A stretch of 64,000 nt of DNA, taken from Ignavibacteriales bacterium (GTDB lineage Bacteria > Bacteroidota > Ignavibacteria > Ignavibacteriales > Melioribacteraceae). The notes under the pieces were generated by a model, which worked only from the letters and a program-made list of their open reading frames with translations, made no database searches and was not told the DNA's origin. Location of the stretch: the NCBI GenBank assembly GCA_026390795.1, contig JAPLFG010000003.1, positions 1,798,001 through 1,862,000 on the forward strand, written 5' to 3'. A program made the translations under genes and the position numbers. This document shows, piece after piece, positions 51,778-61,493 of the stretch; the first letter of the stretch is position 1, and every line of letters starts with the position of its first letter.

Positions 51778-52809
51778 ATGTTTAAACAAATAATTAGTGG
51801 AATAACATACAAACTCCCAAATCACTTAAATGATTTTCAATTAGGAATGTATGTTCATTTAATCAATTGGAAATGGAAATATATTACACCTTCTCCGGGT
51901 GTGAATAAACATAAAGGAAAGTTAATTGAGTATGATGCTATTCTCCCGGCATCAGTTACTAGTAGTTATCCTATAATTTATCCATCTGTACTATCTAAGT
52001 TTTTATCTCATTACTTAAAATATCCATTTAGAGTCCACGAATTTTTTAATCATATGGCAAGCTCTCAAGCTGCTAATGTTAATCTCTTTCTTCCAATTCT
52101 TACCCATTCCAAAGCAAATGAAATATTAAAGATGATAAAATCAGATTTTGACAGATTGGCCATTAATGAACTTGATAACGGTTTTCGGATTGAATTTTGG
52201 GATGAAGGATTCGGCAATTTGAATGATAAAACAAAAGTATCCGGAACCGACTCGGATATTGCAATTGCATACTACAATAATGAAAACCAGCTTTGTCTTT
52301 GGTTAATTGAACACAAACTTACTGAAGCCGAATTTACTGAATGTGGTGGATATACTAGCGAAGGACGAAAAGATAAAGTAAAACATAATTGCAATAAATC
52401 TTTCTTGGAAATTATAATTAATAAAAATTATTGTTATTATCATGATAAGTGCCGTTATAAGTATTGGGAGATAACTGAGAAACATTTACCCTTTTTTAGT
52501 AATCAAAATGCGTACTCTTCTTGTCCATTTCGAGGGGGAATGAATCAGTTATGGCGAAATCAAATTCTTGGACTTAGCATTGAGGATGATTCAAATCAAC
52601 CAGCATATAAACACGTTTATTTTTCAGTGGTTAAGCATCCGGACAATCACTCCCTTGATAAAGCAATCACTGATTATAAAACTCTTGTAGATCATAATCC
52701 GAAATTCTCAGATTATACATCAGTAGATTTTATTAATGCAGCGGCCACTCAAAAGGATTCAACGCTTGATTGTTGGATTAATTGGTACAAAGAACTTTAC
52801 AAACTATAG
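51778..52809 (+). CDS. Putative PD-(D/E)XK nuclease within the type I RM operon
   Basis: A 343-residue protein starting 1 base after the hsdS stop. A nuclease-like core is visible: GTDSDIAIAYY (D158, D160), then LWLIEHKLTE with E178-x-K180, followed by TECGGY and several cysteines (C189, C205, C219, C225) that could bind zinc. This matches the layout of putative restriction endonucleases annotated as PGN_0703 type. An additional nuclease in a type I operon is not usual, and its co-translation position suggests it works with the complex. Assignment by motif only. Confidence 0.65.
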   Translation: MFKQIISGITYKLPNHLNDFQLGMYVHLINWKWKYITPSPGVNKHKGKLIEYDAILPASVTSSYPIIYPSVLSKFLSHYLKYPFRVHEFFNHMASSQAANVNLFLPILTHSKANEILKMIKSDFDRLAINELDNGFRIEFWDEGFGNLNDKTKVSGTDSDIAIAYYNNENQLCLWLIEHKLTEAEFTECGGYTSEGRKDKVKHNCNKSFLEIIINKNYCYYHDKCRYKYWEITEKHLPFFSNQNAYSSCPFRGGMNQLWRNQILGLSIEDDSNQPAYKHVYFSVVKHPDNHSLDKAITDYKTLVDHNPKFSDYTSVDFINAAATQKDSTLDCWINWYKELYKL

Positions 52810-52818
52810 AATATAGCC

Positions 52819-55800
52819 ATGATACAAATTGGTGACGTTGAGCGTAAAACTCAAAATCGTATTGTAAAACTATTTAAAAATCTGCTTAAATACGATTACC
52901 TTGATAATTGGGAAGATCGCCCTAACAATAACAACATCGAAGTAGAATATTTAACTGCATATCTCAAAAGTAAAAAAGTCAGTCCAATACTTATCAGTAA
53001 AACATTGGATAAACTTCGCATTGTTGCTAATAATGATTCTGAAACTCTTTACACCAACAACAAAAATTTCTATAGTTTACTTCGCTATGGTGTTCAAATC
53101 CAAGAAGAAGCCGGGCAAAATCATGATAATGTTGAACTTATCGATTGGGATAACCCTGGAAATAATCACTTCGCTATAGCAGAAGAAGTTACTCTTTTTG
53201 GTAATCATGAAAAACGACCGGATATTGTTATCTATGTAAATGGCATAGCTCTCGCTGTTTTAGAATTAAAACGCAGTATTGTTTCAATTGGTGATGGAAT
53301 ACGCCAAAGTATTGTTAACCAGCAAAAGGAATTTATTCAATCCTTCTTCTCAACTGTTCAAATTGTATTTGCCGGCAATGATACAGAAGGTTTACGTTAT
53401 GGAACTATCGGTACTCCCGAAAAATATTTTCTTAAATGGAAAGAAGACAGCTCCGAACAAAATCTGCTGGATAAATATCTTTTACTTCTTTGTGATAAAA
53501 AAAGATTTTTAGAAATTATTCACGATTTCCTGCTATTTGACGGCGGTATTAAAAAACTTTGCCGCACCCATCAATACTTTGGTGTTAAAGCCGCTCAAGA
53601 TTTTTATAAAAAAAGAGAAGGCGGAATCATTTGGCATACCCAAGGTAGCGGTAAAAGTTTGGTTATGGTTTGGCTTGCCAAATGGATACTAGAACATAAT
53701 CCCAATGCTAGAATTGTTATTCTAACTGATCGAGATGAATTAGATAAACAGATTGAAAGAGTTTTTGGAGATGTAGGTGAAACTCTTAAACGCACTTCTA
53801 GTGGTAAGAATCTTATGGAGTTGCTTAATAATCCATTACCAAGAATGATGTGTTCCCTTATTCACAAATTCGGTCAGAAAAATGTGGATAATTTTGATTC
53901 GTTTATTGAAGAATTAAAAAGCGGGCCTACCCATACATATGGCGAGATATTTGTTTTTGTTGATGAATGTCATCGCACAAATTCCGGTAAACTTCACAAG
54001 TTTATGAAGGCAATACTTAAAAATGCTGTTTTTATTGGCTTCACCGGAACCCCGCTTCTTAAAAAAGATAAACAAACAAGTATCGATGTTTTTGGTAGAT
54101 ACATTCATACATATAAATTTAATGAAGCAGTTGAAGATGGAGTTGTTTTGGATTTGGTTTACGAAGCACGAGATATCGATCAAAGAATTTCTTCTCCCGA
54201 GAAAATTGATGCGTGGTTTGAAGTAAAGACCAAAGAATTAAATTCCTTCCAGAAATCTGAACTAAAAAGAAAATGGGGAACTATGCAGCAAGTGCTTAGT
54301 TCAAAAAAACGTCTTGATCAAATTGTTAGAGATATTATAATTGATTTCAGTCTTAGACCGCGACTTAGCTCAGATTACGGAAATGCAATTCTAATTGCTC
54401 GCAGTATTTTTGACGCTTCAAGATACTATGACCTATTCCAAGAAACAGAACTTCGAAATAAATGTGCAATAATTACTTCATATTCACCAACAACTCGAGA
54501 TATAAGTACGGAGGATACTGGTGCTAACACAGATACAGATAAAGAATTTATTTATAACACATACAAATCACTTCTTAATGGCAAAAGAACAGAAGTCTAT
54601 GAAGATGAAGCTAAAGAACTTTTCAAAAAAGAACCTGCCACTATGAAGCTGCTTATTGTTGTTGACAAATTACTTACTGGATTTGATGCGCCACCATGTA
54701 GTTATCTTTACATTGATAAGAATATGCAAGACCATGGCTTATTCCAAGCTATATGCCGTGTTAATCGTTTGGATGGAGATGATAAACCATTTGGTTACAT
54801 CGTAGATTACAAGGATTTATTCAAGAAAGTAGAATATGCTGTTGCCGTTTATACATCGGAACTGGATTATGATCAGCTTGATAAAGAAGACGTTGATATT
54901 ATGCTCAAGAGCAGATTGGAAAAAGGTAAAGAGCGTTTAGATTCTTCTATGGAAGAATTATCACTTTTATGTGAGCCTGCGCCTCCTCCTAAAAATCAGT
55001 TGTCATATATAAGATTTTTCTGTGGCGATCCGGAAAATCCGAATGACCTTAAAGCCAATGAAGTAAAAAGAACTGCTCTTTATTTAAAAGTAGTCGCATT
55101 TATTAGGGCATACGCGAATATCGCTATAGAATTAGCTGAAGCTGGTTATTCATTGAAGGAAATCGAAGAGATCAAAGCTAAACTCGATTTCTATCTCAAC
55201 CTTAGAGAAGAGATTCGTAAAACAAGTGGAGAAACTCTCGATCTAAAAACTTATGAAGCTGACATGCGTTTCTTGATTGATAATTTTATTCAAGCTGATG
55301 AAAGTAAAGTTATTTCTAAATTTGGTGAGCTTACACTTTTGGATCTGATTGTTAAATCCGGTATAGCTGATGCAATCAACAGTTTACCACAAAGCATGAA
55401 GAACAGCAAACAAGCCATTCAAGAAGCTATCGAGAATAATATCCGTCAGAAAATTATTCAAGAACATCTTATTGATCCCGCATACTTTGAAGAAATGTCT
55501 AAACTCTTAGATCAATTAATTAAAGAAAGAAAACAAAATGCGGTTAGCTATGAAGAATATCTGAAAAAAATTGATGCCCTTGCAAAACGAGTTGTTATTG
55601 GTAATCCGCCGGATCTTCCATCCGAAATTAAGACTAAGGCACAGAAGGCTTTATACAATAATGTCGGTAAACAAAAAGATTTGGCTATAGCATTAGACAA
55701 AGCTATTATGGAATCACGGAAAGCTGATTGGCGCGATAATAATGGTCCGAGAGAAAAAGAAGTAAAAGCAGCGATGTACAAAATTTTAAAAGACATAAAC

Positions 55801-55848
55801 GAAGTAGAAAGAATTTTTGCAATTGTTAAGCAGCAAAATGAATATTGA
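52819..55848 (+). CDS. hsdR: Type I restriction endonuclease subunit HsdR
   Basis: A 1009-residue subunit. The N-terminal nuclease has RPDIVIYV (D135) and LAVLELKRS (E149, K151). SF2 translocase motifs follow: HTQGSGKSL (274-280), LTDRDELDKQI, FVDECHR, GFTGTPLL and LLTGFDAPP with QAICRVNRLDG. The C-terminal third is helical and should dock on HsdM. It forms the motor-nuclease of the restriction complex. Confidence 0.94.
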   Translation: MIQIGDVERKTQNRIVKLFKNLLKYDYLDNWEDRPNNNNIEVEYLTAYLKSKKVSPILISKTLDKLRIVANNDSETLYTNNKNFYSLLRYGVQIQEEAGQNHDNVELIDWDNPGNNHFAIAEEVTLFGNHEKRPDIVIYVNGIALAVLELKRSIVSIGDGIRQSIVNQQKEFIQSFFSTVQIVFAGNDTEGLRYGTIGTPEKYFLKWKEDSSEQNLLDKYLLLLCDKKRFLEIIHDFLLFDGGIKKLCRTHQYFGVKAAQDFYKKREGGIIWHTQGSGKSLVMVWLAKWILEHNPNARIVILTDRDELDKQIERVFGDVGETLKRTSSGKNLMELLNNPLPRMMCSLIHKFGQKNVDNFDSFIEELKSGPTHTYGEIFVFVDECHRTNSGKLHKFMKAILKNAVFIGFTGTPLLKKDKQTSIDVFGRYIHTYKFNEAVEDGVVLDLVYEARDIDQRISSPEKIDAWFEVKTKELNSFQKSELKRKWGTMQQVLSSKKRLDQIVRDIIIDFSLRPRLSSDYGNAILIARSIFDASRYYDLFQETELRNKCAIITSYSPTTRDISTEDTGANTDTDKEFIYNTYKSLLNGKRTEVYEDEAKELFKKEPATMKLLIVVDKLLTGFDAPPCSYLYIDKNMQDHGLFQAICRVNRLDGDDKPFGYIVDYKDLFKKVEYAVAVYTSELDYDQLDKEDVDIMLKSRLEKGKERLDSSMEELSLLCEPAPPPKNQLSYIRFFCGDPENPNDLKANEVKRTALYLKVVAFIRAYANIAIELAEAGYSLKEIEEIKAKLDFYLNLREEIRKTSGETLDLKTYEADMRFLIDNFIQADESKVISKFGELTLLDLIVKSGIADAINSLPQSMKNSKQAIQEAIENNIRQKIIQEHLIDPAYFEEMSKLLDQLIKERKQNAVSYEEYLKKIDALAKRVVIGNPPDLPSEIKTKAQKALYNNVGKQKDLAIALDKAIMESRKADWRDNNGPREKEVKAAMYKILKDINEVERIFAIVKQQNEY

Positions 55849-56563
55849 GAAACAACAAATAAAATTAGGTGATATCTCTATTGATGTGATTTATAAGAAT
55901 ATTAAGAATATTCATCTAAGTGTTCATCCTCCAACCGGCAGAGTTAGAATCGCTTCTCCTACTCGATTCAAATTGGATTCGCTGCGGGTTTATGCAATTT
56001 CAAAATTAAATTGGATAAAAAAACAACAACATAAAATTCAATCACAAGATAGAGAAGCGCCTAGAGAATATATCACTCGTGAGACTCATTATTACCTTGG
56101 TAAAAGATTTTTATTGAATGTAATCATTACTAATTCCACACCTAAAATTATTCTTAACCACTCCACAATTGAATTACATGTTCGTGAAAACTCTACTCTA
56201 TTACAGCGAAAAACTTTGATGAACGAGTGGTATAGAGAAAGCTTAAAAGAAATTATTCCGGAATACATTGAACGATGGGAAAAGATATTAAATGTAAAAG
56301 TTAATGAGTATGGAATAAAAAAAATGAAAACCCGTTGGGGCACATGCAATATAAAAGATCAACGAATCTGGATAAATTTAGAATTAGCCAAGAAACCGAT
56401 TCAATGTTTAGAGTATATTATCGTTCATGAGATGATTCATCTTATAGAAAGAACACACAACGAAAGATTCCTTGCCTTGATGAAAAAATTCCTCCCTCAA
56501 TGGAAGTTATATAAAGAAGAACTCAACCGTTTTCCACTTAATCATGAGGAGTGGGATTACTGA
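55838..56563 (+). CDS. SprT/YgjP-like zinc metallopeptidase
   Basis: I choose ATG 55838, which overlaps the hsdR end by 11 bases. The 241-residue protein has the YgjP-type core: VHPPTGRVRIASP, MKTRWGTCN, INLELAKKPIQCLEYIIVHEMIHLIERTHNERF (zinc HExxH plus later His) and FLPQWKLYKEELNRFP. Such proteins are frequently encoded beside type I hsdR genes, but their role in restriction is not established. Confidence 0.88.
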   Translation: MNIEKQQIKLGDISIDVIYKNIKNIHLSVHPPTGRVRIASPTRFKLDSLRVYAISKLNWIKKQQHKIQSQDREAPREYITRETHYYLGKRFLLNVIITNSTPKIILNHSTIELHVRENSTLLQRKTLMNEWYRESLKEIIPEYIERWEKILNVKVNEYGIKKMKTRWGTCNIKDQRIWINLELAKKPIQCLEYIIVHEMIHLIERTHNERFLALMKKFLPQWKLYKEELNRFPLNHEEWDY

Positions 56564-56598
56564 AATTATTTATTCTAATTATTAGCTAAGGAGATTTT

Positions 56599-58551
56599 AT
56601 GGCATGGAATTCTGACATTAAAGGTTCAGTTCTTAGTATAGCTTCATGTGAGCAAAGTCCATTACGTGTAATGGCTGGTCCTGGTACTGGCAAATCTTTT
56701 TCAATGAAACGAAGAATTCAACGTTTATTAGAGACTCAAGATATTGATCCTTCAAAAGTACTCGCTATTACATTTACAAGAACAGCAGCTGCTGACATGG
56801 TTAAGGAATTATCTTCATTAAATGTTAGAGGGAGTGAGGATATAAAAGCATACACCTTACATTCATATTGTTTCTCAGTCCTGATGCAAAACAATGTCCT
56901 TGAAACTCTCGGTAGATTCCCAAGACCACTTATTACATATATGGAAAGAGGGATACTCAAATTTGAAGTCTCGCCACTTTTAGAAGATTTAAAACTCCAA
57001 GGTGAGTTCGGAAATAAAAGAGAAATGTGTAGAAGAATTAGAGCATTTGAAAGTGCTTGGGCTAGATTACAATCTGAAATACCTGGATGGCCAATTGATC
57101 CAATCGATAATAATTTTCATCGTTTTCTAATTGAATGGTTAAATTTTCACAACAGTATGTTAATTGGTGAAATAATTCCCGAAACGCTTAGGTACTTACG
57201 ATCTAATCCAACGGCCAATTCATTTACCGATTTTGATCACGTAGTTATTGACGAATTCCAAGATTTGAACAAAGCAGAACAAGTTCTTATTGATCTGATT
57301 GCTAGTGGTAAAGATTATTTTATTATCGGGGATGAGGATCAATCTATCTATAGTTTTAGATTCGCACATCCCGAAGGAATTATTTCATTCAATATTTCTC
57401 ATCCGGATACTCATGATGAAAGTTTAACAGAATGCCGCAGATGCCCACAGAAAGTAGTTCATCTAGCAAATAGTCTAATTCTCCATAATCACCGACCAAA
57501 TACTCAGCCTCGTTTAGAAATCAGAAACTCGAATCCAGTTGGTATAGTTAATATTGTCCAATGGGCAAACTTGGATCAAGAAGCAATTGGAATTGCTCAA
57601 TATATTAATTATCTCATCTCAAATAAGGGATATAATGCTGGGGATATACTTATTCTTTCACCAAGAAGACTTATCGCTTACAAAATAATAGAACAAATTA
57701 GAAATTATTCTATACCACTACATAGCTATTATTATGATGCAGTCTTAGAAGAAACTGAAGGCCAGAAGTCGTTTATAATTCTTTCATTATTAACAAATAT
57801 TGAAGATAGGGTTTCCCTTCGTTTTTGGTTAGGAGTTGATGGTACTAACTGGAGAGCAAACCAATACCAAAGAATAAGAGAATATTCATTTACTCATAAT
57901 ATTTCTCCAAATGAAGTCATGCAAAAACTTTTAAGTAAAGAAGTCAATATTCCCAATACTACACAAGTTCAACATCAATATAACACTCTAATCGAATTCT
58001 TAGGTAGATTGCGACAGTTATCAACCCTCGAGGTTTTTGAAGAGTTATTTCCAATTGGTCATGAATGGTCATCTGCAATAAGAGATGCAGTACTAGATAA
58101 AATTAATGAGAACTCAAGTATTCCTGAACTCTTTAATTTGGTTAAAACCTTTATATCTCAACCAGAAAATCCAACCGATGGTAATTATGTAAAAATTATG
58201 AGCCTTCACAAATCCAAGGGATTAACTAGTAAGATTGTAATTATTCCTTCAACTATTCAAGGATTGATTCCTACGGTAGATGCAACGCTTGAAAGGGCTG
58301 AACGAGAAGTTAACCTACAAGAACAAAGAAGATTATTTTACGTCGCGATCACTCGTCCTAGTGAAATCCTTTTAATATCATCCTTTAACGAAATGAATAT
58401 TGCACTTGCATATAAAATTGGAGCATTAGGAGGTAGAAGAATTAGTATCAATCAACAACGAAATATCGCTAGCCAGTTTATTTCCGAATTAGGGCCAAGT
58501 ACCCCTATTTCAAAATTAGGAACTACGTGGGCTATTAATAACTATATCTAG
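56599..58551 (+). CDS. UvrD/Rep-like SF1 helicase
   Basis: A 650-residue SF1A helicase with all motifs: VMAGPGTGKSFS (Walker A), TFTRTAAADM, VVIDEFQDLNKAE (Walker B), GDEDQSIYSFRFA, IMSLHKSKGLTSKIVII and RRLFYVAITRP. It starts after an AAGGAG site, 35 bases downstream of the metallopeptidase gene. It is a little shorter than housekeeping UvrD and lacks a UvrD C-terminal tail. In a defence-island context it may assist the restriction system or form a separate antiphage module with the TIR gene that follows; both are inference. Confidence 0.88.
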   Translation: MAWNSDIKGSVLSIASCEQSPLRVMAGPGTGKSFSMKRRIQRLLETQDIDPSKVLAITFTRTAAADMVKELSSLNVRGSEDIKAYTLHSYCFSVLMQNNVLETLGRFPRPLITYMERGILKFEVSPLLEDLKLQGEFGNKREMCRRIRAFESAWARLQSEIPGWPIDPIDNNFHRFLIEWLNFHNSMLIGEIIPETLRYLRSNPTANSFTDFDHVVIDEFQDLNKAEQVLIDLIASGKDYFIIGDEDQSIYSFRFAHPEGIISFNISHPDTHDESLTECRRCPQKVVHLANSLILHNHRPNTQPRLEIRNSNPVGIVNIVQWANLDQEAIGIAQYINYLISNKGYNAGDILILSPRRLIAYKIIEQIRNYSIPLHSYYYDAVLEETEGQKSFIILSLLTNIEDRVSLRFWLGVDGTNWRANQYQRIREYSFTHNISPNEVMQKLLSKEVNIPNTTQVQHQYNTLIEFLGRLRQLSTLEVFEELFPIGHEWSSAIRDAVLDKINENSSIPELFNLVKTFISQPENPTDGNYVKIMSLHKSKGLTSKIVIIPSTIQGLIPTVDATLERAEREVNLQEQRRLFYVAITRPSEILLISSFNEMNIALAYKIGALGGRRISINQQRNIASQFISELGPSTPISKLGTTWAINNYI

Positions 58552-58583
58552 AATAAATTCAAAAGACTTTCATTTGGCAGTCA

Positions 58584-58670
58584 ATGACCATTCCTTTTTT
58601 TTACAGCGGTGAAGGACTAAAAGAAAAATACAAACAAATTGAAAATGATCTAATAAAAGCATTGGAATAA
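58584..58670 (+). CDS. Short frame ending before the TIR gene, possible remnant
   Basis: The frame gives 28 residues (MTIPFFYSGEGLKEKYKQ then a charged helix ending KALE). It reads on upstream without a stop for 9 codons and ends 12 bases before the TIR start. It looks like the C-terminus of a deleted gene or a small partner. Not recognised. Confidence 0.3.
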   Translation: MTIPFFYSGEGLKEKYKQIENDLIKALE

Positions 58671-58682
58671 AAATTACGATAA

Positions 58683-59597
58683 ATGGAAAAACAAAAAGAA
58701 TACAAATATCAAGTAGCATTGTCATTTGCCGGTGAGGATAGGGCTTATGCAGATCAAGTTGCTAATTGTTTGAGAAAAAAAAGCGTTAAAGTTTTTTATG
58801 ATAATTTTGAGGAAGATATTCTCTGGGGAAAAGATTTATATGAGTATCTGGATAATATTTATAGAAAAGAATCACGATTCTGTGTAATGTTTCTTTCAGA
58901 GAATTATGCTAAAAAAGTATGGACAAACCATGAACGCCAAAGTGCTCAAGCAAGGGCTTTCCAAAAAAATGAAGACTATATCTTACCCGTAAAATTAGAT
59001 GATACAGAAATACCCGGTATAAGACCCACACTAGGATATATTGATGGAAGGAAATACGATCCTCAACAAATCTGTAAGAAAATTTTATCAAAATTAATTG
59101 TTATACCCTCAGTCAAAAAAGAAGCGGATGACGATAAGGATATTCCATTACTAAAGAGAAGAATTACCGAAAAAGAGAAGAAGGAATTTCTATTAACAGC
59201 ATTTCAAGAATTGAAAGATGGGTTCAAGAGCAGATTGGAAAAACTTTCAAATAAAAACAAACATGTTAAAACAAAGTTTAATGAAAAGACTCAATCTAAA
59301 TTTATTACTGTAATAAAAACGGAAGATCATGAAATCGGCTGCAAAATATGGATAGATAAAAGTGGCAATCACGGATTATCAATATTATACAGTGTAGATC
59401 ACAATGATTCGTATATATTCAATTCATATAATGACAGTGCAACCGTTGAAGATGACGGCTATCATATTTATTTCAATATTCTTGGTATGGTATTTTTCTC
59501 TGTCCCGGGTGAAGAAAAAATAGATCTGAAACATGCTAGTATCAAAGACTTGACAAAATACTATTGGAACCGTTTGATAAGAGATCTTGATTATTGA
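58683..59597 (+). CDS. TIR-domain defence protein
   Basis: Residues 8-135 are a TIR domain: QVALSFAGEDRAYADQVANCL, VKVFYDNFEEDILWGKDLYEYL, CVMFLSENYAKKVWTNHE with the likely catalytic Glu (E84) and PVKLDD. Prokaryotic TIR proteins cleave NAD+ or make signal nucleotides during infection. The C-terminal 115 residues (about 190-304) are a mixed alpha/beta domain with CKIWIDKSGNHGLSILYSVD that I do not recognise; it may sense the trigger. No Sir2, STING or ThsA-like partner is adjacent. Confidence 0.85.
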   Translation: MEKQKEYKYQVALSFAGEDRAYADQVANCLRKKSVKVFYDNFEEDILWGKDLYEYLDNIYRKESRFCVMFLSENYAKKVWTNHERQSAQARAFQKNEDYILPVKLDDTEIPGIRPTLGYIDGRKYDPQQICKKILSKLIVIPSVKKEADDDKDIPLLKRRITEKEKKEFLLTAFQELKDGFKSRLEKLSNKNKHVKTKFNEKTQSKFITVIKTEDHEIGCKIWIDKSGNHGLSILYSVDHNDSYIFNSYNDSATVEDDGYHIYFNILGMVFFSVPGEEKIDLKHASIKDLTKYYWNRLIRDLDY

Positions 59598-59701
59598 TCA
59601 AAATATTATGGTATTATTAGCGGAATTCTAATAAACGAATACTCACTTGATTCATAAAGCGGGGAATTAGTTATAACTGAAAGATTATTAAAAATATCTT
59701 T

Positions 59702-60241
59702 TCACTTTTTTACCATCACATACTTTTTTACATATTCGGCAATACTATCTACTGGTAATCTATTCCCTGCCTTTTTCACATCTTTAATAAATTCATCACA
59801 TTCCTCTTCGGTTAATACTTTGCAATTCATAGCCTCCCATAAAAAATCCATAGTCGTTATTATCTTTATTCCGTTCTTATCGCAATAATCTTTAATATCT
59901 TTCAAATTACTGCTTGCAATATATTTTTTATCAATTTTAGCTACTGCCATACATGCGGCTTCCCCTTTCCCAACAAATTTTTGTAGCTTGGCATATTCTA
60001 AGATAAAATCTAAATTGCTATCTAAATCTATTCTTTCAAAATTGTTAACGGAAATAAAATTGAATACTTGCACTTTATATTGCGGGAATAAATAAAGTTC
60101 TTCAAGAACCTTGTCTATAAAAACTATTCTATTTGGAAATATTGCTGGTATTGTATTTAATCTGTTACCATCAACGAAGTGTATTATTACGTCGGCATCA
60201 ATTAAAATTTTAGGTCCAATAAGCTCATTGTTCTTCAGCAT
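59702..60241 (-). CDS. PIN-like domain protein, likely toxin of a three-gene module
   Basis: The 179-residue protein starts at ATG 60241, overlapping the metallopeptidase gene by 17 bases. It has PIN-type acidic residues in LIDADVIIHFVDG, LEELYLF, FVGKGEAACMAVA and YIASSNLKDIKDYC. PIN proteins are metal-dependent RNases. Here it is encoded third after an XRE repressor and an ImmA/IrrE-like peptidase, an arrangement predicted to form toxin-antitoxin modules. Confidence 0.75.
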   Translation of the reverse strand: MLKNNELIGPKILIDADVIIHFVDGNRLNTIPAIFPNRIVFIDKVLEELYLFPQYKVQVFNFISVNNFERIDLDSNLDFILEYAKLQKFVGKGEAACMAVAKIDKKYIASSNLKDIKDYCDKNGIKIITTMDFLWEAMNCKVLTEEECDEFIKDVKKAGNRLPVDSIAEYVKKYVMVKK

Positions 60242-60953
60242 CTTCTTTGTCCCCAAAATCGATTCCCAATTCTCTCATCAATTCCAAATAATGAGCTTTA
60301 GAAATTATATTTTCATCAAACAACTTTTTTGCTTTTACTCCATAATCTCCAATTACAAGATCCTCGTTTCCCGCATCATATAATGCCGTGTCATATCCAT
60401 ATTGCTTGGCCAGTGTCTTTATATCTTCGCCAAATTTTTCTCTAAATTCTTCGGTGATCAAATGTAAATCCACCAACCTTCTTAGCATTGCTTTGTTTGA
60501 ACATGAATAGTATTGTTCTAAAGCCAAGATAGTGCTTACAGAAATTTTGTCTTTTTTTAATTCATCATTTGGAATGAACTTTAATAATCCTTCCCTTGGT
60601 AGCATCAAATTAGCGGCAAATATGTTTGCGTTTTCTTCTTCCTTTTTATCTTTCTTATCAAGGTTATTATCACAAATGATATGTTCGAAATCTTTTTGAA
60701 CAAATAAATGATACAGTTCATGAAAAATTGTGAAATGTTGTCTTCCCAAAGAATGTATCGAGTTGATCAACATAAATTTGTCTTCACCAATTTTCAGTGA
60801 CATACCTGAGAAAGTGCCTTCCATTTTCTTAAATATTGTCAGCACATTTAATTGTAGCAATAGACTTTTTACCCTAATTGGGTTAATTGTATTGTAACCG
60901 GATTTCTCTCTAAATTCTGCTGCTGCTTTTTCTAAGTTAAGATTTGACGGCAT
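60225..60953 (-). CDS. ImmA/IrrE-family metallo-endopeptidase
   Basis: The 242-residue protein has the zinc motif H78-E79-L-Y-H82 in FTIFHELYHLFVQKDF and the family helix EENANIFAANLMLPREGLL. Such peptidases usually cleave a partner XRE repressor and relieve repression. The gene overlaps both neighbours (17 bases each), indicating coupled translation with the repressor before it and the PIN gene after it. Confidence 0.9.
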   Translation of the reverse strand: MPSNLNLEKAAAEFREKSGYNTINPIRVKSLLLQLNVLTIFKKMEGTFSGMSLKIGEDKFMLINSIHSLGRQHFTIFHELYHLFVQKDFEHIICDNNLDKKDKKEEENANIFAANLMLPREGLLKFIPNDELKKDKISVSTILALEQYYSCSNKAMLRRLVDLHLITEEFREKFGEDIKTLAKQYGYDTALYDAGNEDLVIGDYGVKAKKLFDENIISKAHYLELMRELGIDFGDKEDAEEQ

Positions 60954-61299
60954 GTTTTTTTTCTAAGTTCCTAAGTTTAATATAGTTTTTAACAATCCTG
61001 TGGAAGTTCGCAATTGTAATAAAATCTTTTTCTTTTAACTCATCTTTTCTAAAAGCGAATACTTTGTTGATAATTTGTTCTTCGGGATTATCAGTCAATA
61101 AAACTTCCAATTCAACCCCGAATAGATCCGCAATTTTAGTCAAGTGATCCAAGGGGATATTTCTTTCACCTCTCTCATAATAACTTATTGTTGTATGGTC
61201 CTTCAAACCAAGAAAATTGGCCACTTCGATTTGAGTAAAATTATATTTTTCCCTGAGAACTCTTATATTGTTCCCAATTACTTTAAATTTTGAATCCAT
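60937..61299 (-). CDS. XRE-family transcriptional regulator
   Basis: Start at ATG 61299, set by AAGGAG nine bases upstream; the longer frame to 61323 has no ribosome site. Residues 4-68 form an XRE helix-turn-helix: NNIRVLREKYNFTQIEVANFLGLKDHTTISYYERGERNIP. The rest (about 75-120) is a helical region that probably contacts the ImmA/IrrE-like peptidase. Expected to repress its own three-gene operon. Confidence 0.9.
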   Translation of the reverse strand: MDSKFKVIGNNIRVLREKYNFTQIEVANFLGLKDHTTISYYERGERNIPLDHLTKIADLFGVELEVLLTDNPEEQIINKVFAFRKDELKEKDFITIANFHRIVKNYIKLRNLEKKHAVKS

Positions 61300-61493
61300 T
61301 TTGTACTCCTTGAGGGTGATCAAAGTTAATATCTTTGTTACATATTGTCAAATAATTTCCTAATTAGATGTACTATGTAACAAAAGAGTTCCGTTTTTAA
61401 TTCAATTTCAATGTTTGTATTTATTATCGTTAATAGTTTGTAACTGTTTATAGTTAGTCACCCCCTCTTATTCAGCGATACTTCAAACATCTT

